A stretch of 53,142 nt of DNA from Salinisphaeraceae bacterium UBA4764 (GCA_002403445.1 DHHU01000048.1:72897-126038); one strand, 5' to 3'. Counted from the first letter of the stretch, positions 1 through 8,774 are shown. Numbers and translations: made by a program. The notes: a model not told the origin generated them from the letters alone.

Positions 1-111
1 CCAGGTTTGAAAAGGTCTAACGAAATGGCGCCGGTCCCATGTCAGCCTGAATGAACAGCCAATCATCCACCTATTTGGCCTGAGCGTGACCGAACTGGTG
101 GGGTTGCTCAG

Positions 112-800
112 CTAGACGGCAGCGAATACGACCGCATAGCCCAGCACAAATCCGACCCCGGACCCCAATCAGCCCCTTCTCTTGATGATGATTTTGAATC
201 CAGCCACTGCACGACGCTTTGGCCGCGGGCGATGCCGGCGCCGGCCACGGCACCAATTACTGCCTAAATCTTCGATATGAGGGAGCCGAGCGCGCCGGCC
301 ACCAGTACTGGACCGCCCTGGACTGCAGTAAATACACCAAATAAATGAGGCTAAGAAACATGACGCTGGAATTGGAGACGTCGTTGGCCCCAAGGTCAGC
401 GAGGCGAACGCGCCAACAATCACCAGGCCGCGAGCGACACCCTGCTGGAGGTCGATCCAAGGCCCGGATAGCTGGGTGAAAAAGATAGGTATAAGAGAAT
501 TCGAGCCCCGGGAACCACCAACGGTGACGTGGCCCATCACTACACCAGCCGGGCGATAAAGGTCCAGTGGACGGAAAGGCCGAGGGCAACCCCGACGCGC
601 CCCATTGCGAATACGAGAATCTAGACGGTGGATATAGGCGCGCACCGCATGCCTCAGGAAGGGCGCGCCGACGAAGGTTAAGGTCGCCATCAGTACCAGC
701 GCGGGCTTCAGGCGGCTGGCCCCGGCGCCGTAGGGCATTCCCATGCAGGCGTCGATGCAGTGCGCACCACGCCAAGGCGAATGCCTCAACTACCAGGCGA
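112..800 (-). pseudogene. Decayed PiT-family inorganic phosphate transporter
   Basis: Pieces of one membrane transporter can be read on the minus strand only by switching frames several times. Near 780-700 there is a GAND-like N-terminal motif (FALAW..., then HGNAL) followed by KPALVLMATLTFVGA. Near 400 there is a second, clean GANDVSNS motif. Near 240-190 there is GAVAGAGIARG, and the end reads GVGFVLGYAVVFAAV before a TAG at 114-112. Two GAND-type repeats in this order are the hallmark of PiT phosphate permeases. The remnant covers about 230 codons, while family members usually exceed 400, so there are internal deletions as well as frameshifts and an in-frame stop near 270. The family assignment rests on motifs alone; the pseudogene status is much more certain than the family. 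No partner pit regulator (DUF47) is visible in the window. Confidence 0.5.
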
Positions 801-1157
801 TTACGCCCGGGAGCTTGAGGCGTGTCGGGCCATAGCGGCCGGTGTAGTTACGTTGGCCATAAAGTTGTGCCTCAGGCTTACCCCGTCTAGTCGGGTTGAG
901 TCGCTGTGCTCGGGGGCCCCAACGCTTCGAAAGCCCAATTGATGACTTTAAAAACGCCTTTTTTCAGGGTGGTTAAAACCTATTCCCATAAGCTGGCCAC
1001 GTTCACGGACTCGCGGACGATCTCCCATCCGCGATCTGCGCGCCTGACTTAGGTCAGCCGATCCCCTCTTATCAACGACTTTGCACAGCGCGCAATCGAC
1101 GCCGAGGCCATTGCCCTTAGGCCACAAATCCCATTCGTTAATTTGATGCGTTAGCCT
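801..1157. other. Gene-free stretch between transporter remnant and DUF1992 gene
   Basis: I see no supported gene, RNA or strong hairpin here. The first part may hold the unrecognisable N-terminus of the decayed transporter on the minus strand. A short T-run near 958-965 lacks a stem in front of it, so I do not call it a terminator. Confidence 0.4.
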
Positions 1158-1559
1158 ATGGTTATGGATTTATTGGATCGGCTGGTGGAAGCCAACATCA
1201 ATGCCGCCAGCAAACGCGGCGTTTTCGATAATTTAGCCGGCGCCGGACAACCGCAAAATCTCGACGAAGATAACGGGGTGCCGGAGTCACTTCGCGCCGG
1301 CTACCGGCTGCTGAAGAATGCCGGGTTTGTGCCGCCGGAAATCCAGACGCGTCGCGAGATCGACTCAATCGACCAACTCCTGAGGGCCGCCACGTCGGAT
1401 GATGCCGAATCCAGACGCCTTTTCAAACGTCGTCAATGGCTGGAGCTGCGGCTAGCCGAAAGTTCGCGCGGCCGAGCGCTTTTGGCGGATCGCGAATACG
1501 GTGCGCAACTTCGCGATCGGCTGACCACCGCGCCACCGGGGACAGCCGACCATTCGTAA
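1158..1559 (+). CDS. DUF1992 (DnaJ-like, YhdN-type) family protein
   Basis: A 133-residue soluble protein of the DUF1992 family, named after a domain also found at the end of some DnaJ-like proteins; its biochemical role is not established. The typical signature is present in order: an amphipathic N-terminus (LLDRLVEANINAASKRG), FDNLAGAGQP at about residues 24-33, then ESLRAGYRLLKNAGFVPPEI at about 43-62, followed by a charged RREIDSIDQLL helix. A second ATG two codons inside (1164) could be the true start. The gene is intact although both sides are decayed sequence, which suggests it is still under selection. No clear Shine-Dalgarno sequence precedes it. Confidence 0.8.
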   Translation: MVMDLLDRLVEANINAASKRGVFDNLAGAGQPQNLDEDNGVPESLRAGYRLLKNAGFVPPEIQTRREIDSIDQLLRAATSDDAESRRLFKRRQWLELRLAESSRGRALLADREYGAQLRDRLTTAPPGTADHS

Positions 1560-1978
1560 TAGCAGTCGAACTCGCCGCCTTGGCCGACGTCATCGGGCGC
1601 GAGTGTTATGCCGATCTGCTTCCAACCGGCCAGATCAACTTGATGCGGGCCGATGGTAACGACTTGACGTGGTTGGCGACCGAACAACAGGCCGGAACGG
1701 TTTTCTGGCCCACATGCGCTTGGTACACGTCGGCACCTGCGGCTCGGAGCTGGGCCGGTATCTATTTGCACAGACTGTGGTCGACACGTATCCACTCAGG
1801 CGCAGGGCCCCTCAGACTGCGCGTCAACTGCGGAAATGCTGGCGCCATTACGGCCTATCGAAGACGGGGCCTGGCCATCGAGGGCCGCAATAACAAACCA
1901 TTCGGTTAAGGCTGGGTCATGAACAACACCGTCATGGCCATGAATATACTGGCACTAGGCGTCGGCGGCAGCCAGTGA
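1560..1978. other. No supported gene; probably decayed coding sequence
   Basis: Open frames run through this stretch on the plus strand (for example 1436-1909), but none has a recognisable family, a ribosome binding site or an uninterrupted conserved motif. The base composition resembles coding DNA. Given the two wrecked genes on either side it may be another relic, but I could not identify it. Confidence 0.4.
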
Positions 1979-2545
1979 TCACGCGAAGCCAGTGTTCGCC
2001 TTGCCGTCAAACAGGATGACCTGAATTAGATTTCCGCTGACATAGTATGCGCTGCGCATGACGGCCTGAGTCACTGCGATATCGGCCGCCTCATTCAGCG
2101 GGTAGCCCTAGATACCGGCCAAAATCGCCGGCAACATGACCGATTCGGTCTACTTGCCTTGGGCCAATGCCAGCACATTGCGGTTCCAGGCAGCCAACAC
2201 ATCAGCCACGCCCGTACGTCCAGAACAAGCCGGCTCAAAGCAGTGAACACCCCAGTTCAGTCATTGGGCAACTCGAACGCCAGTGTTGTCCCGCCCTAAT
2301 CTGCCTCGATCCGGCCCAGAGCCCGTTTGGCGCTCACCCGTACCGGGCCGGCGACGCGGTTGATGGTACCGTCGCCGCCGCTACCGCCTTTAAAATGCGA
2401 GTTTGCGGTGTGGGCAAGCCCCGCGATGAGTGGTCGCTCAGTAATAATGCCCCGGGCGCATTCAGTGGCTAGACCATTGATGTCGCGCTGCGTCGAACAT
2501 TCTCCTTTTAAAGCGGCACATTTCACTACACCCATTATCAAGAAA
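1979..2545 (-). pseudogene. Decayed macro-domain (ADP-ribose binding) protein
   Basis: Read on the minus strand with frame changes, this is a macro-domain protein of the YmdB/AF1521 type, a family that binds or hydrolyses ADP-ribose. The N-terminal half shows a DI-GLA-EC segment, then TANSHFKGGSGGDGTINRVA, matching the family's NAANSxLxGGGGVDGAIHRAAG core, although the NAA part is damaged. The C-terminal half reads WNRNVLALAQGK, stop, TESVMLPAILAGI, stop, GYPLNEAADIAV, and continues to a natural end at 1981-1979. There are at least two in-frame TAG codons (near 2155 and 2110) and at least one frameshift near 2300, so no functional product is expected. The spacing and order of motifs match an intact macro domain of about 170-190 residues, so decay seems to be by point changes rather than large deletions. 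Confidence 0.7.
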
Positions 2546-2558
2546 TCGACTCTTCCGC

Positions 2559-2589
2559 TTGAACCGGCCAGAGGCGAACGCAATATAAT
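2559..2589 (+). promoter_or_regulatory. Likely sigma-70 promoter of ptrB
   Basis: A perfect TATAAT lies at 2584-2589 and a TTGAAC at 2559-2564, with a rather long 19-base spacer. Transcription would begin near 2597, giving a leader of only about 17 bases before the ATG at 2614, and no good Shine-Dalgarno sequence is visible in it. Confidence 0.5.
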
Positions 2590-2613
2590 TGTAATTTTCT
2601 ATCGTCTCTAGTC

Positions 2614-4740
2614 ATGACAACTCAATCGACGCTGCCACCGATCGCCACGCGGCGCCCAAACTACAGCACCCACCACGGTGTCACGCTCGAGGATCCCTAT
2701 GCCTGGCTGCGTGATGAAAACTGGCGTGAGGCCATGCAGGACAGTCGCCGTCTGCACCCGCAAATCCGGGAGTATCTTGAAGCCGAAAATGCCTACACCG
2801 AAGCCCACGAGGCAAGCCTCAAACCGCTGACCGAGAAACTGGTACGCGAAATGCGCGGCCGCATTCCGGAACGCGAGTCCAGCGTGCCAGTGCCGGACGG
2901 GCCGTGGATCTACACCACGCGTTTTCGCGAAGGCGGACAGCATCCGATTTTCTGCCGCGCGCCACGCGCGGACGACGGCCATGAGACCAGCACGCGCGAA
3001 CAGGTGTTGCTGGATGGCGACGCCGAAGCCGAAGGTCTGGCTTACTTTAGCCTAGGTGGCGTGTCCCATAGCCCGGATCACACCCTTCTGGCTTACGCGA
3101 TAGATACGCGCGGCGCCGAAGCTTTCGATATCCACGTGCGGCGGATTGAGACCGGCGACGACCTTGAGCCGGCGATCCCGAACACCACCGGGAGCATCGA
3201 ATGGTCAGCGGCCAGCGATGTGTTGTTTTACGTCACGCTTGATGCCGATCACCGGCCCAACAGGGTTTGGCGTCAAGCAGTGGGCGCCGAACCTGAGACA
3301 GCCGTTTGTGTCTTTGAAGAAACCGATCCGGGGTTTTTCGTCGGCTTGGAGACCACCCAGAGCGGTGCTTTCATCCTCATCAATGCACACGACCACGAAA
3401 CCAGTGAGGTCTGGGTGATCCCGGCCGATGCCCCTAAGACCGCGCCCCGTGTGATTGCACCGCGCCAGACGGGACGCGAGTACGACGTCGAACACGCGGG
3501 GGACACCTTCACCATTATCACCAACGCTGACGGAGCCGCCGACTACAAGCTGGTGCAGGCCCCGACCGCCACACCGGGCGCCGAGCACTGGCAGCCGCTT
3601 GTCGAACATGAACCGGGGCGATTACTGCTCGATCTGGTCGAGTTCGCGGACTACCGGGTGCGTCTAGAACGTGTCGATGCATTGCCTCGCATCGTCTACA
3701 CGGATAAACGAACCGATGCTGAGCACACCATCGACTTCGAGGCCGCGGCGTTCAGCCTCGGCATCCAGCCCGGTCTTGAGTTCAAGACAACGAATCTGCG
3801 CTTTGTCTATAGCGCCCCTGACACACCGGACGAGACCTATGATTTTGATTTAACAACCGGCCGTCGCACGCTACGCAAACAGCGTGACATTCCTTCAGGA
3901 TACGACCCCGATAAAGTCCGCGTCTGGCGTATTGAAGCCACGGCCGCCGATGGTGCGCGGATCCCGATTACGATCTCGGCCCATGTCGACACCCCCCTGG
4001 ACGCCAGCGCCGCCTGTGTGCTTCAGGGTTATGGAGCCTACGGCATTTCCGAGCCTGCGGCATTTTCCAGTCACCGGCTGTCGCTGATCGAGCGCGGTGT
4101 TGTTGTGGCCACGGCCCATGTCCGGGGCGGCCGTGAACGCGGCCAAGCCTGGTACGACGCCGGTAAACTGGCGAATAAAACCAACACCTTCGACGACTTT
4201 ATTACCGTCGCCGAACATCTGGCCGACTCGGGGTTCACCCGGCGCGGCCGTATTGCGGCTTTAGGCGGCAGTGCTGGCGGCATGTTGGTGGGTGCGGTTG
4301 TCAACAAACGTCCGGATTTGTTCGGGGCCGCGGTGGCGGACGTTCCGTTCGTGGATGTGCTCAACACCATGCTCGATGAAAGTCTCCCGCTGACGCCGCC
4401 CGAATGGCCGGAATGGGGTAACCCGCGTGATGACGCCGAAGCGTTCGAGACTATTCGCGGCTACTGCCCCTACCAGAACGTTTGTGCCCAGGCCTATCCG
4501 CCGATTCTGGCGATTGCCGGAGTATCCGATCCGCGCGTCACTTACTGGGAGCCGGCCAAATGGGTGGCCAAACTGCGCGCCTTTAAGACCGATTCCAATC
4601 GCCTGTTGCTTAAGACACATATGGGCGCCGGCCACGCCGGCCTGCCAGGGCGTTTCGCCGCTCTCGACGAAGTGGCGCTGATTTACGGGTTTATTCTCAC
4701 CGAGCTGGGCGTCACTGTAATAGACGAGGCGACCGCTTAG
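2614..4740 (+). CDS. ptrB: Oligopeptidase B (S9A prolyl-oligopeptidase family)
   Basis: A cytoplasmic serine peptidase that cuts small peptides after Arg or Lys. The 708 residues comprise an N-terminal beta-propeller part (about 1-420) and a C-terminal alpha/beta hydrolase domain. The catalytic triad is visible: Ser553 in GGSAGG, Asp639 in AGVSDPR and His674 in GAGHAG. The segment after the nucleophile, with VPFVDVLNTMLDESLPLT and EWGNP, is the pattern that separates oligopeptidase B from prolyl endopeptidases. Length is close to the family norm of about 690. No signal peptide is seen. The gene has its own promoter and ends tail to tail with the phosphoesterase gene, sharing 4 bases, so no terminator fits between them. 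Confidence 0.93.
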   Translation: MTTQSTLPPIATRRPNYSTHHGVTLEDPYAWLRDENWREAMQDSRRLHPQIREYLEAENAYTEAHEASLKPLTEKLVREMRGRIPERESSVPVPDGPWIYTTRFREGGQHPIFCRAPRADDGHETSTREQVLLDGDAEAEGLAYFSLGGVSHSPDHTLLAYAIDTRGAEAFDIHVRRIETGDDLEPAIPNTTGSIEWSAASDVLFYVTLDADHRPNRVWRQAVGAEPETAVCVFEETDPGFFVGLETTQSGAFILINAHDHETSEVWVIPADAPKTAPRVIAPRQTGREYDVEHAGDTFTIITNADGAADYKLVQAPTATPGAEHWQPLVEHEPGRLLLDLVEFADYRVRLERVDALPRIVYTDKRTDAEHTIDFEAAAFSLGIQPGLEFKTTNLRFVYSAPDTPDETYDFDLTTGRRTLRKQRDIPSGYDPDKVRVWRIEATAADGARIPITISAHVDTPLDASAACVLQGYGAYGISEPAAFSSHRLSLIERGVVVATAHVRGGRERGQAWYDAGKLANKTNTFDDFITVAEHLADSGFTRRGRIAALGGSAGGMLVGAVVNKRPDLFGAAVADVPFVDVLNTMLDESLPLTPPEWPEWGNPRDDAEAFETIRGYCPYQNVCAQAYPPILAIAGVSDPRVTYWEPAKWVAKLRAFKTDSNRLLLKTHMGAGHAGLPGRFAALDEVALIYGFILTELGVTVIDEATA

Positions 4741-5243
4741 CGCCGGCGCTTGCGTGCCGACAGCGGCTCGAAGATATGCCATTCGATCCGCCATTCGTCG
4801 ACGCGGGCAATCAACATTGCGGCACTCGGACCACCGTAGGCGCGGTTCTTACCGGCCGCACCAGGATTGATGACGCGCGGCATGTCAGAGGTGTCATCGG
4901 CCCGGCGATGACTATGCCCGCAAACCACGAGCCGCGCATCGGGAAATACGCCACGAAGCCGGGCGTGGCGCCGCCGTGACGCCCACCGATGGCCATGGGC
5001 AACCCCCAGAATCCCGCCGGGCAAGGCCAGCGTTTCCCGTAGCGGCCAGGGGGTTGATGCCGGCTCAGCGTTACCGGCAATGAACAGCGCGGATTTAGCT
5101 TGATCGGCGATCGTTTCGGCCACGCCGGAACCGATATCGCCGACATGAACTACCTGATCCACCGCGTCTATGAGTTTCTCGACCCGTGGATCGAGAAATC
5201 CATGGGTATCGGAAACAAGCAGGACCCGCGCGGCATCGGTCAC
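4737..5243 (-). CDS. YfcE/MJ0936-type metallophosphoesterase
   Basis: A 168-residue calcineurin-like phosphodiesterase of the small YfcE type. Metal-binding motifs are complete: SDTHG at about residues 11-15, GDIGSG at about 36-41, GNAE at about 58-61, HGH at about 85-87 and GHSHR at about 110-114, then NPGAAG. Members hydrolyse phosphodiesters such as bis-pNPP in vitro, and the natural substrate is usually unknown. The gene starts 5 bases after the sufT stop, so the two are very likely co-transcribed. The C-terminus ends in a basic ARKRRR tail. The last 4 bases overlap the convergent oligopeptidase gene. Confidence 0.88.
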   Translation of the reverse strand: MTDAARVLLVSDTHGFLDPRVEKLIDAVDQVVHVGDIGSGVAETIADQAKSALFIAGNAEPASTPWPLRETLALPGGILGVAHGHRWASRRRHARLRGVFPDARLVVCGHSHRRADDTSDMPRVINPGAAGKNRAYGGPSAAMLIARVDEWRIEWHIFEPLSARKRRR

Positions 5244-5248
5244 GTGGG

Positions 5249-5800
5249 CTAAAGCATACCGACCTGGAGCTTGGCTGCATCCGTCATCATTTCCATGTTC
5301 CAGGGTGGATCGAAGACAAATTCAATATTGATGGTTTCGATGGTAGGAATCATCGCAATCTTGCTACGGACGTCGTCGACCAGAATATCGCCCATGCCAC
5401 AGCCCGGTGCAGTCAGCGTCATGTCGATGTCGACCTTACGCGCGCTGGGGTCGCTATGATCGAAATCGCAGCGGTAAATAAGTCCCAGATCCACCACATT
5501 GATGGGAATCTCCGGATCGTACACGGTCCGCATCTGTTCCCAGGCCAGCGCCTCGACATCGTCGTTGCCCGCGCCTTCGGGCAACGTCAGCGGCTCGGGC
5601 TCGGGTTGACCAATCGCATCGGCGTCACTGCCCGCAACGCGGATCAGGTTCCCCGCGATATATACCGTGAACGATCCGCCCAGTGCCTGGGTGATGTTGC
5701 CTTGGGTGCCAACGGGGATTTCGACCGTATCGCCGGCCGGGATCAGAACGGCTTCACAGTCACGGTTGAATGTAACGGCTTCGTTGGACGGCATCTGCAT
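5249..5800 (-). CDS. sufT: SufT-type Fe-S cluster assembly/maturation protein
   Basis: A 183-residue protein with an N-terminal extension typical of proteobacterial SufT (about 1-75, including ITQALGGSFTVYI) followed by a MIP18/DUF59 domain (about 85-180). The DUF59 hallmarks are present: TVYDPEIPINVVDLGLIY, then LTAPGCGMGD with the conserved reactive cysteine, and VFDPPWNMEMM near the end. The family helps mature iron-sulfur proteins in the cytosol. No other suf gene lies in the window, so it stands apart from its usual operon. An AGGT about ten bases before the ATG at 5800 supports this start. It leads the two-gene unit with the YfcE-like gene. Confidence 0.9.
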   Translation of the reverse strand: MQMPSNEAVTFNRDCEAVLIPAGDTVEIPVGTQGNITQALGGSFTVYIAGNLIRVAGSDADAIGQPEPEPLTLPEGAGNDDVEALAWEQMRTVYDPEIPINVVDLGLIYRCDFDHSDPSARKVDIDMTLTAPGCGMGDILVDDVRSKIAMIPTIETINIEFVFDPPWNMEMMTDAAKLQVGML

Positions 5801-5869
5801 CGCAATTGACCTGTCGACATTAATAAGGTTTATTTTACCAACTAATCACAACCCGACGAGTTTGAAACC

Positions 5870-6256
5870 ATGGTCCGTGCACTTTTACTGGTCGCCCACG
5901 GCAGCCGCATGACCCGCTCCAACGACGAGATCCGGGCCATGACCGAGCGCGTGCGCGAGTTCAGCTCCGACGGCTACACCCTGATCGACTGCGCGTTTCT
6001 GGAACTCGCCGACCCGTCGATCGGCGACGGCATCGAGCGACTCATCCAGCAAGGCGCTGATCGGGTGGCGGTACTGCCTTATTTTCTGGCTGCCGGCCGC
6101 CACGTCGCCGAAGACATCCCGGCCGAGGTCAATACCAAGATCGCCGAGCACCCTTCGGTCGCGATCGAGCTCTTGCCGTATATAGGCACCGCCGAGGCCA
6201 TGCCTCAACTGCTGGCCGATATGATCCCCTCGCCGGACTCCGAGCCGGCCGCATGA
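5870..6256 (+). CDS. CbiX/SirB-like single-domain chelatase
   Basis: A 128-residue protein of the short CbiX family (class II chelatases). These insert Co2+ or Fe2+ into sirohydrochlorin-type tetrapyrroles, acting as homodimers of one half-domain. The metal ligands are recognisable: His10 in VAHGSR and His78 in AAGRHVAEDIP, with Glu45 in FLELADPS between them. LPYFL just before the second His is also a family signature. No other tetrapyrrole gene is near, so whether it serves siroheme or cobalamin cannot be told. It is divergent from sufT (69-base gap) and its stop overlaps the tspO start by 4 bases (ATGA). Confidence 0.85.
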   Translation: MVRALLLVAHGSRMTRSNDEIRAMTERVREFSSDGYTLIDCAFLELADPSIGDGIERLIQQGADRVAVLPYFLAAGRHVAEDIPAEVNTKIAEHPSVAIELLPYIGTAEAMPQLLADMIPSPDSEPAA

Positions 6257-6741
6257 AGGGCACCGCTTCAGAAACCTTACCCCTAGGCAGCGTCTCAAGC
6301 GTCCGCGCGGCCGCTATTTGCGCCTTTGGGGTGGCGCTGGCGTCCGTCACCGGTTCGTTGTTTCCGCCCGGCCAGTGGTATGCCCAGCTCAATCAACCAC
6401 TGGGCACACCGCCCGACATCGCCTTTCCCATTGCCTGGACACTGCTGTATATCGCCATGGCTGTGGCCGCCTGGCTGGTCTGGCGCAGCGTTGGCTTTGG
6501 CAAGGCGTTGAAACTATTCACGCTTCAGCTCGTGTTGAATGCAGCCTGGACACCGATTTCGTTCGGTGCCCATCTGCTTGTCGGTTCGGTGGTCTTGATA
6601 ATCGCGATCTGGCTGGCGCTTGCCGCTACCATCGTCGAGTTCTGGTTCGCTAACCGAGTCGCCAGCCTGCTGCTCTGGCCCTATCTCGCCTGGTCCACGT
6701 ACGCGGCCTATCTGGCAATCGGCCTGGCGCTTTTGAATTGA
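6253..6741 (+). CDS. tspO: TspO/MBR family tryptophan-rich membrane protein
   Basis: A 162-residue inner-membrane protein with five predicted hydrophobic helices and many Trp residues, the hallmarks of TspO (peripheral benzodiazepine receptor homologue). Family motifs visible are PPGQWYAQLNQPLGTPP near residues 38-54, the helix with AWTLLYIAMAVAAWLVW, and NAAWTPISFG near residues 97-106 (family: NxxWSxLFFG). TspO binds porphyrins and other ligands and has regulatory or stress roles in bacteria. Here it follows a tetrapyrrole chelatase with an ATGA overlap, which fits a shared tetrapyrrole theme. It is coupled by a TTGA overlap to the following dehydrogenase. Confidence 0.88.
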   Translation: MKGTASETLPLGSVSSVRAAAICAFGVALASVTGSLFPPGQWYAQLNQPLGTPPDIAFPIAWTLLYIAMAVAAWLVWRSVGFGKALKLFTLQLVLNAAWTPISFGAHLLVGSVVLIIAIWLALAATIVEFWFANRVASLLLWPYLAWSTYAAYLAIGLALLN

Positions 6742-7571
6742 CTGATTCCACCAGGCGCGATTTCGCCGCGCGGTACGGGCCTTGGGCCCTGGTTACCGGT
6801 GCCTCATCCGGTATCGGTGCCGAATTCGCACGCCAGATCGCCGGACGCGGCGTCAACGTAGTGCTGATTGCGCGCCGCACCGAGCGCCTGACAACCCTGG
6901 CGAACGAGATCCAGAACCGCCACGGCGTCGACACACAGGTCATTGATATCGACCTGACCTTGGATGGCGCCGACACCCGTGTAGCTGGGGGCGTTGGCGA
7001 ACGTGAGATTGGCCTGCTCGTGAACAACGCGGGGTTGGGCCGATCCGGGCGCTTTATTGACCAACGCGCCAATGACCACGCGCGCATGCTGGATTTAAAC
7101 TGCCGCGCGCCGCTATTGCTGGCGCACTGGCTCGCCCCCCCCATGGCCAGACGCGGCCACGGCGGGATCATCTTTACCAGTTCGCTGTCCGGATTGATGG
7201 CCACGGCGCAGCTCGCCCACTACAGTGCTACCAAAGCCTGGGATCACTTCATGGCCCAGACCCTCCACGCTGAGCTGCGCCATGAAGGTGTCGACGTGTT
7301 GTCCGTCTGCCCCGGCCCGACCGACACCGAGTTCTTCGGCGACGGCGAATTCCAGCCCAGCCGTTGGCCGAAAGCAGCACGTCAGCAGATGTCGCGGCCG
7401 TCGGATGTCGCTCAGGCTGCGCTTGACGGGCTTGGCCGCACGTCGGTCGTGGTACCCGGTGTGTCGAACAAAATCATAGCCGCCGCACGGCGGCTGATCC
7501 CGGAGCGATACATCGCGCGTCTCACCGACCGCGCCATGCGACGAGTCATGCGGGTAAGAAGCGGACCATGA
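6738..7571 (+). CDS. Short-chain dehydrogenase/reductase (classical SDR)
   Basis: A 277-residue NAD(P)-dependent oxidoreductase. The Rossmann nucleotide motif TGASSGIG is at 20-27, NNAG at 96-99, and the catalytic residues are Ser148/149, Tyr162 and Lys166 (HYSATKAW). R46-R47 after the second strand suggests preference for NADPH. The closest recognisable flavour is the DltE/YqjQ-like group, but the substrate cannot be inferred. The start used is TTG, overlapping the tspO stop; no in-frame ATG exists early enough to keep the Rossmann strand. It is coupled by ATGA to the next SDR gene. Confidence 0.85.
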   Translation: MTDSTRRDFAARYGPWALVTGASSGIGAEFARQIAGRGVNVVLIARRTERLTTLANEIQNRHGVDTQVIDIDLTLDGADTRVAGGVGEREIGLLVNNAGLGRSGRFIDQRANDHARMLDLNCRAPLLLAHWLAPPMARRGHGGIIFTSSLSGLMATAQLAHYSATKAWDHFMAQTLHAELRHEGVDVLSVCPGPTDTEFFGDGEFQPSRWPKAARQQMSRPSDVAQAALDGLGRTSVVVPGVSNKIIAAARRLIPERYIARLTDRAMRRVMRVRSGP

Positions 7572-8419
7572 GGCATCTTGCCAACAAGACCGCAATAATT
7601 ACCGGCGCTTCCCGCGGCATTGGACTCGCCATTGCCAAACGTATCGCTGTCAACGGCGCCAATGTCGCCGTGCTAGCCAAAACTGACCAGCCCAATCCAA
7701 AGCTACCCGGTACGGTCCATACTGCTGCTAAGGCAGTTGAAGATGCCGGGGGCCAAGGTTTGGGGGTAGTCTGCGACATACGCAACGAGGACCAGGTGGA
7801 CGCGGCCGTGGCACGCGTTGTGGATCAGTTTGGCGGCATCGACATATTGGTGAACAACGCCAGCGCTATTTCACTAACCGACACCGAAAATACGCCGATC
7901 AAGCGTTTCGACTTGATGCATTCGATCAATCAGCGCGGCACGTTTTTGATGAGTCAGAAATGCGTTGGGCATCTGAAACAAGCGAACAACCCACATGTAC
8001 TGACCATGGCCCCGCCGCTGGATTTACAGCCCGAATGGTTCGCCCCCCATGTGGCCTACAGCATGGCGAAATATGGCATGAGTCTTTGCGTTTTGGGCAT
8101 GGCCGCCGAATTCGCGGATGCCGGCATCGCGTTCAACGCGCTCTGGCCACGTACCGGCATTGCCACCGCGGCCATCGATCTGATCGGGGGGGAACAAATG
8201 CGCAAGGCCTGCCGAAAACCGGAGATCGTGGCCGATGCGGCCTACGAAATCTTCACCCGGGACGCCAGAGCGTTCAGCGGCCATTTTTGTATCGACGACC
8301 ATATTTTGTTCGATGCTGGGGTCCGCGACTTCGAGGCCTACGCCGTAGAACCGGGCGCAGACCTCTGGCGTGATCTCTTCGTGCCCGACAACGATACCGC
8401 GCTGCCGGGTTCAGTGTGA
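7568..8419 (+). CDS. HSDL2-like short-chain dehydrogenase
   Basis: A 283-residue SDR resembling the catalytic domain of hydroxysteroid dehydrogenase-like protein 2. Family features are TGASRGIG at 12-19, the NPKLPGTVHTAA insertion at about 43-54, NNASAIS near 96-102, PPLDL near 149-153, and HVAYSMAKYGMSLCVLGMA with Tyr164 and Lys168. The motif preceding PPL reads TMAPPLDL, so the position where relatives carry the catalytic Ser (SPPL) is Ala148. This could reduce or alter activity. No sterol carrier domain follows, unlike in the animal protein. It is translationally coupled (ATGA) to the preceding SDR, closing a four-gene run that starts at the CbiX-like gene. Confidence 0.85.
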   Translation: MRHLANKTAIITGASRGIGLAIAKRIAVNGANVAVLAKTDQPNPKLPGTVHTAAKAVEDAGGQGLGVVCDIRNEDQVDAAVARVVDQFGGIDILVNNASAISLTDTENTPIKRFDLMHSINQRGTFLMSQKCVGHLKQANNPHVLTMAPPLDLQPEWFAPHVAYSMAKYGMSLCVLGMAAEFADAGIAFNALWPRTGIATAAIDLIGGEQMRKACRKPEIVADAAYEIFTRDARAFSGHFCIDDHILFDAGVRDFEAYAVEPGADLWRDLFVPDNDTALPGSV

Positions 8420-8471
8420 TTTATACTGAAAGATTGGACATTGCCAACCAAACGAACAGAGGGTCATGACA

Positions 8472-8774
8472 ATGCAAACCGCGCAGTTCGTCCATCGGGC
8501 GGGCAAGACCTACTTCCAGACCGACAGCTTCGAAAAACTGGTGTTGGAAGGTACCTTGACACCCACCAGCGCGACAGCCGATCAAAATGTCACGGTCCAT
8601 GTGGAATCGATGTGGCTGGACGAGCCGATGGATATCGAGATCCCGCACGAGGCATTGGCCGACCGTCATTCATTTTCCAAATACGTCGGCGAAAACACCC
8701 AATTAATGATCAGGTTTCTAGGCAGCCGTAGCCAATTCGAGGCATTTGTGGCCGAAGAACTCGGCATTCTCTAG
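8472..8774 (+). CDS. Small protein of unknown function
   Basis: A 100-residue acidic, soluble protein that I do not recognise. It begins MQTAQFVHRAGKTYFQTDSF, has no signal peptide or membrane segment, and looks like a small mixed alpha/beta fold with a Phe-rich end (RSQFEAFVAEELGIL). Two ATGs are possible; 8472 is preferred because AGAGGG lies 8 bases upstream of it, against only 2 bases for the ATG at 8466. It sits 52 bases after an SDR gene and 33 bases before greB. The coding pattern and ribosome binding site support a real gene. Confidence 0.65.
   Translation: MQTAQFVHRAGKTYFQTDSFEKLVLEGTLTPTSATADQNVTVHVESMWLDEPMDIEIPHEALADRHSFSKYVGENTQLMIRFLGSRSQFEAFVAEELGIL

Noticed and set aside
1436..1909. 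Open plus-strand frame overlapping the DUF1992 gene
   Set aside because: The first 40 codons are a shifted reading of DUF1992 and the rest matches no family; probably relic sequence.
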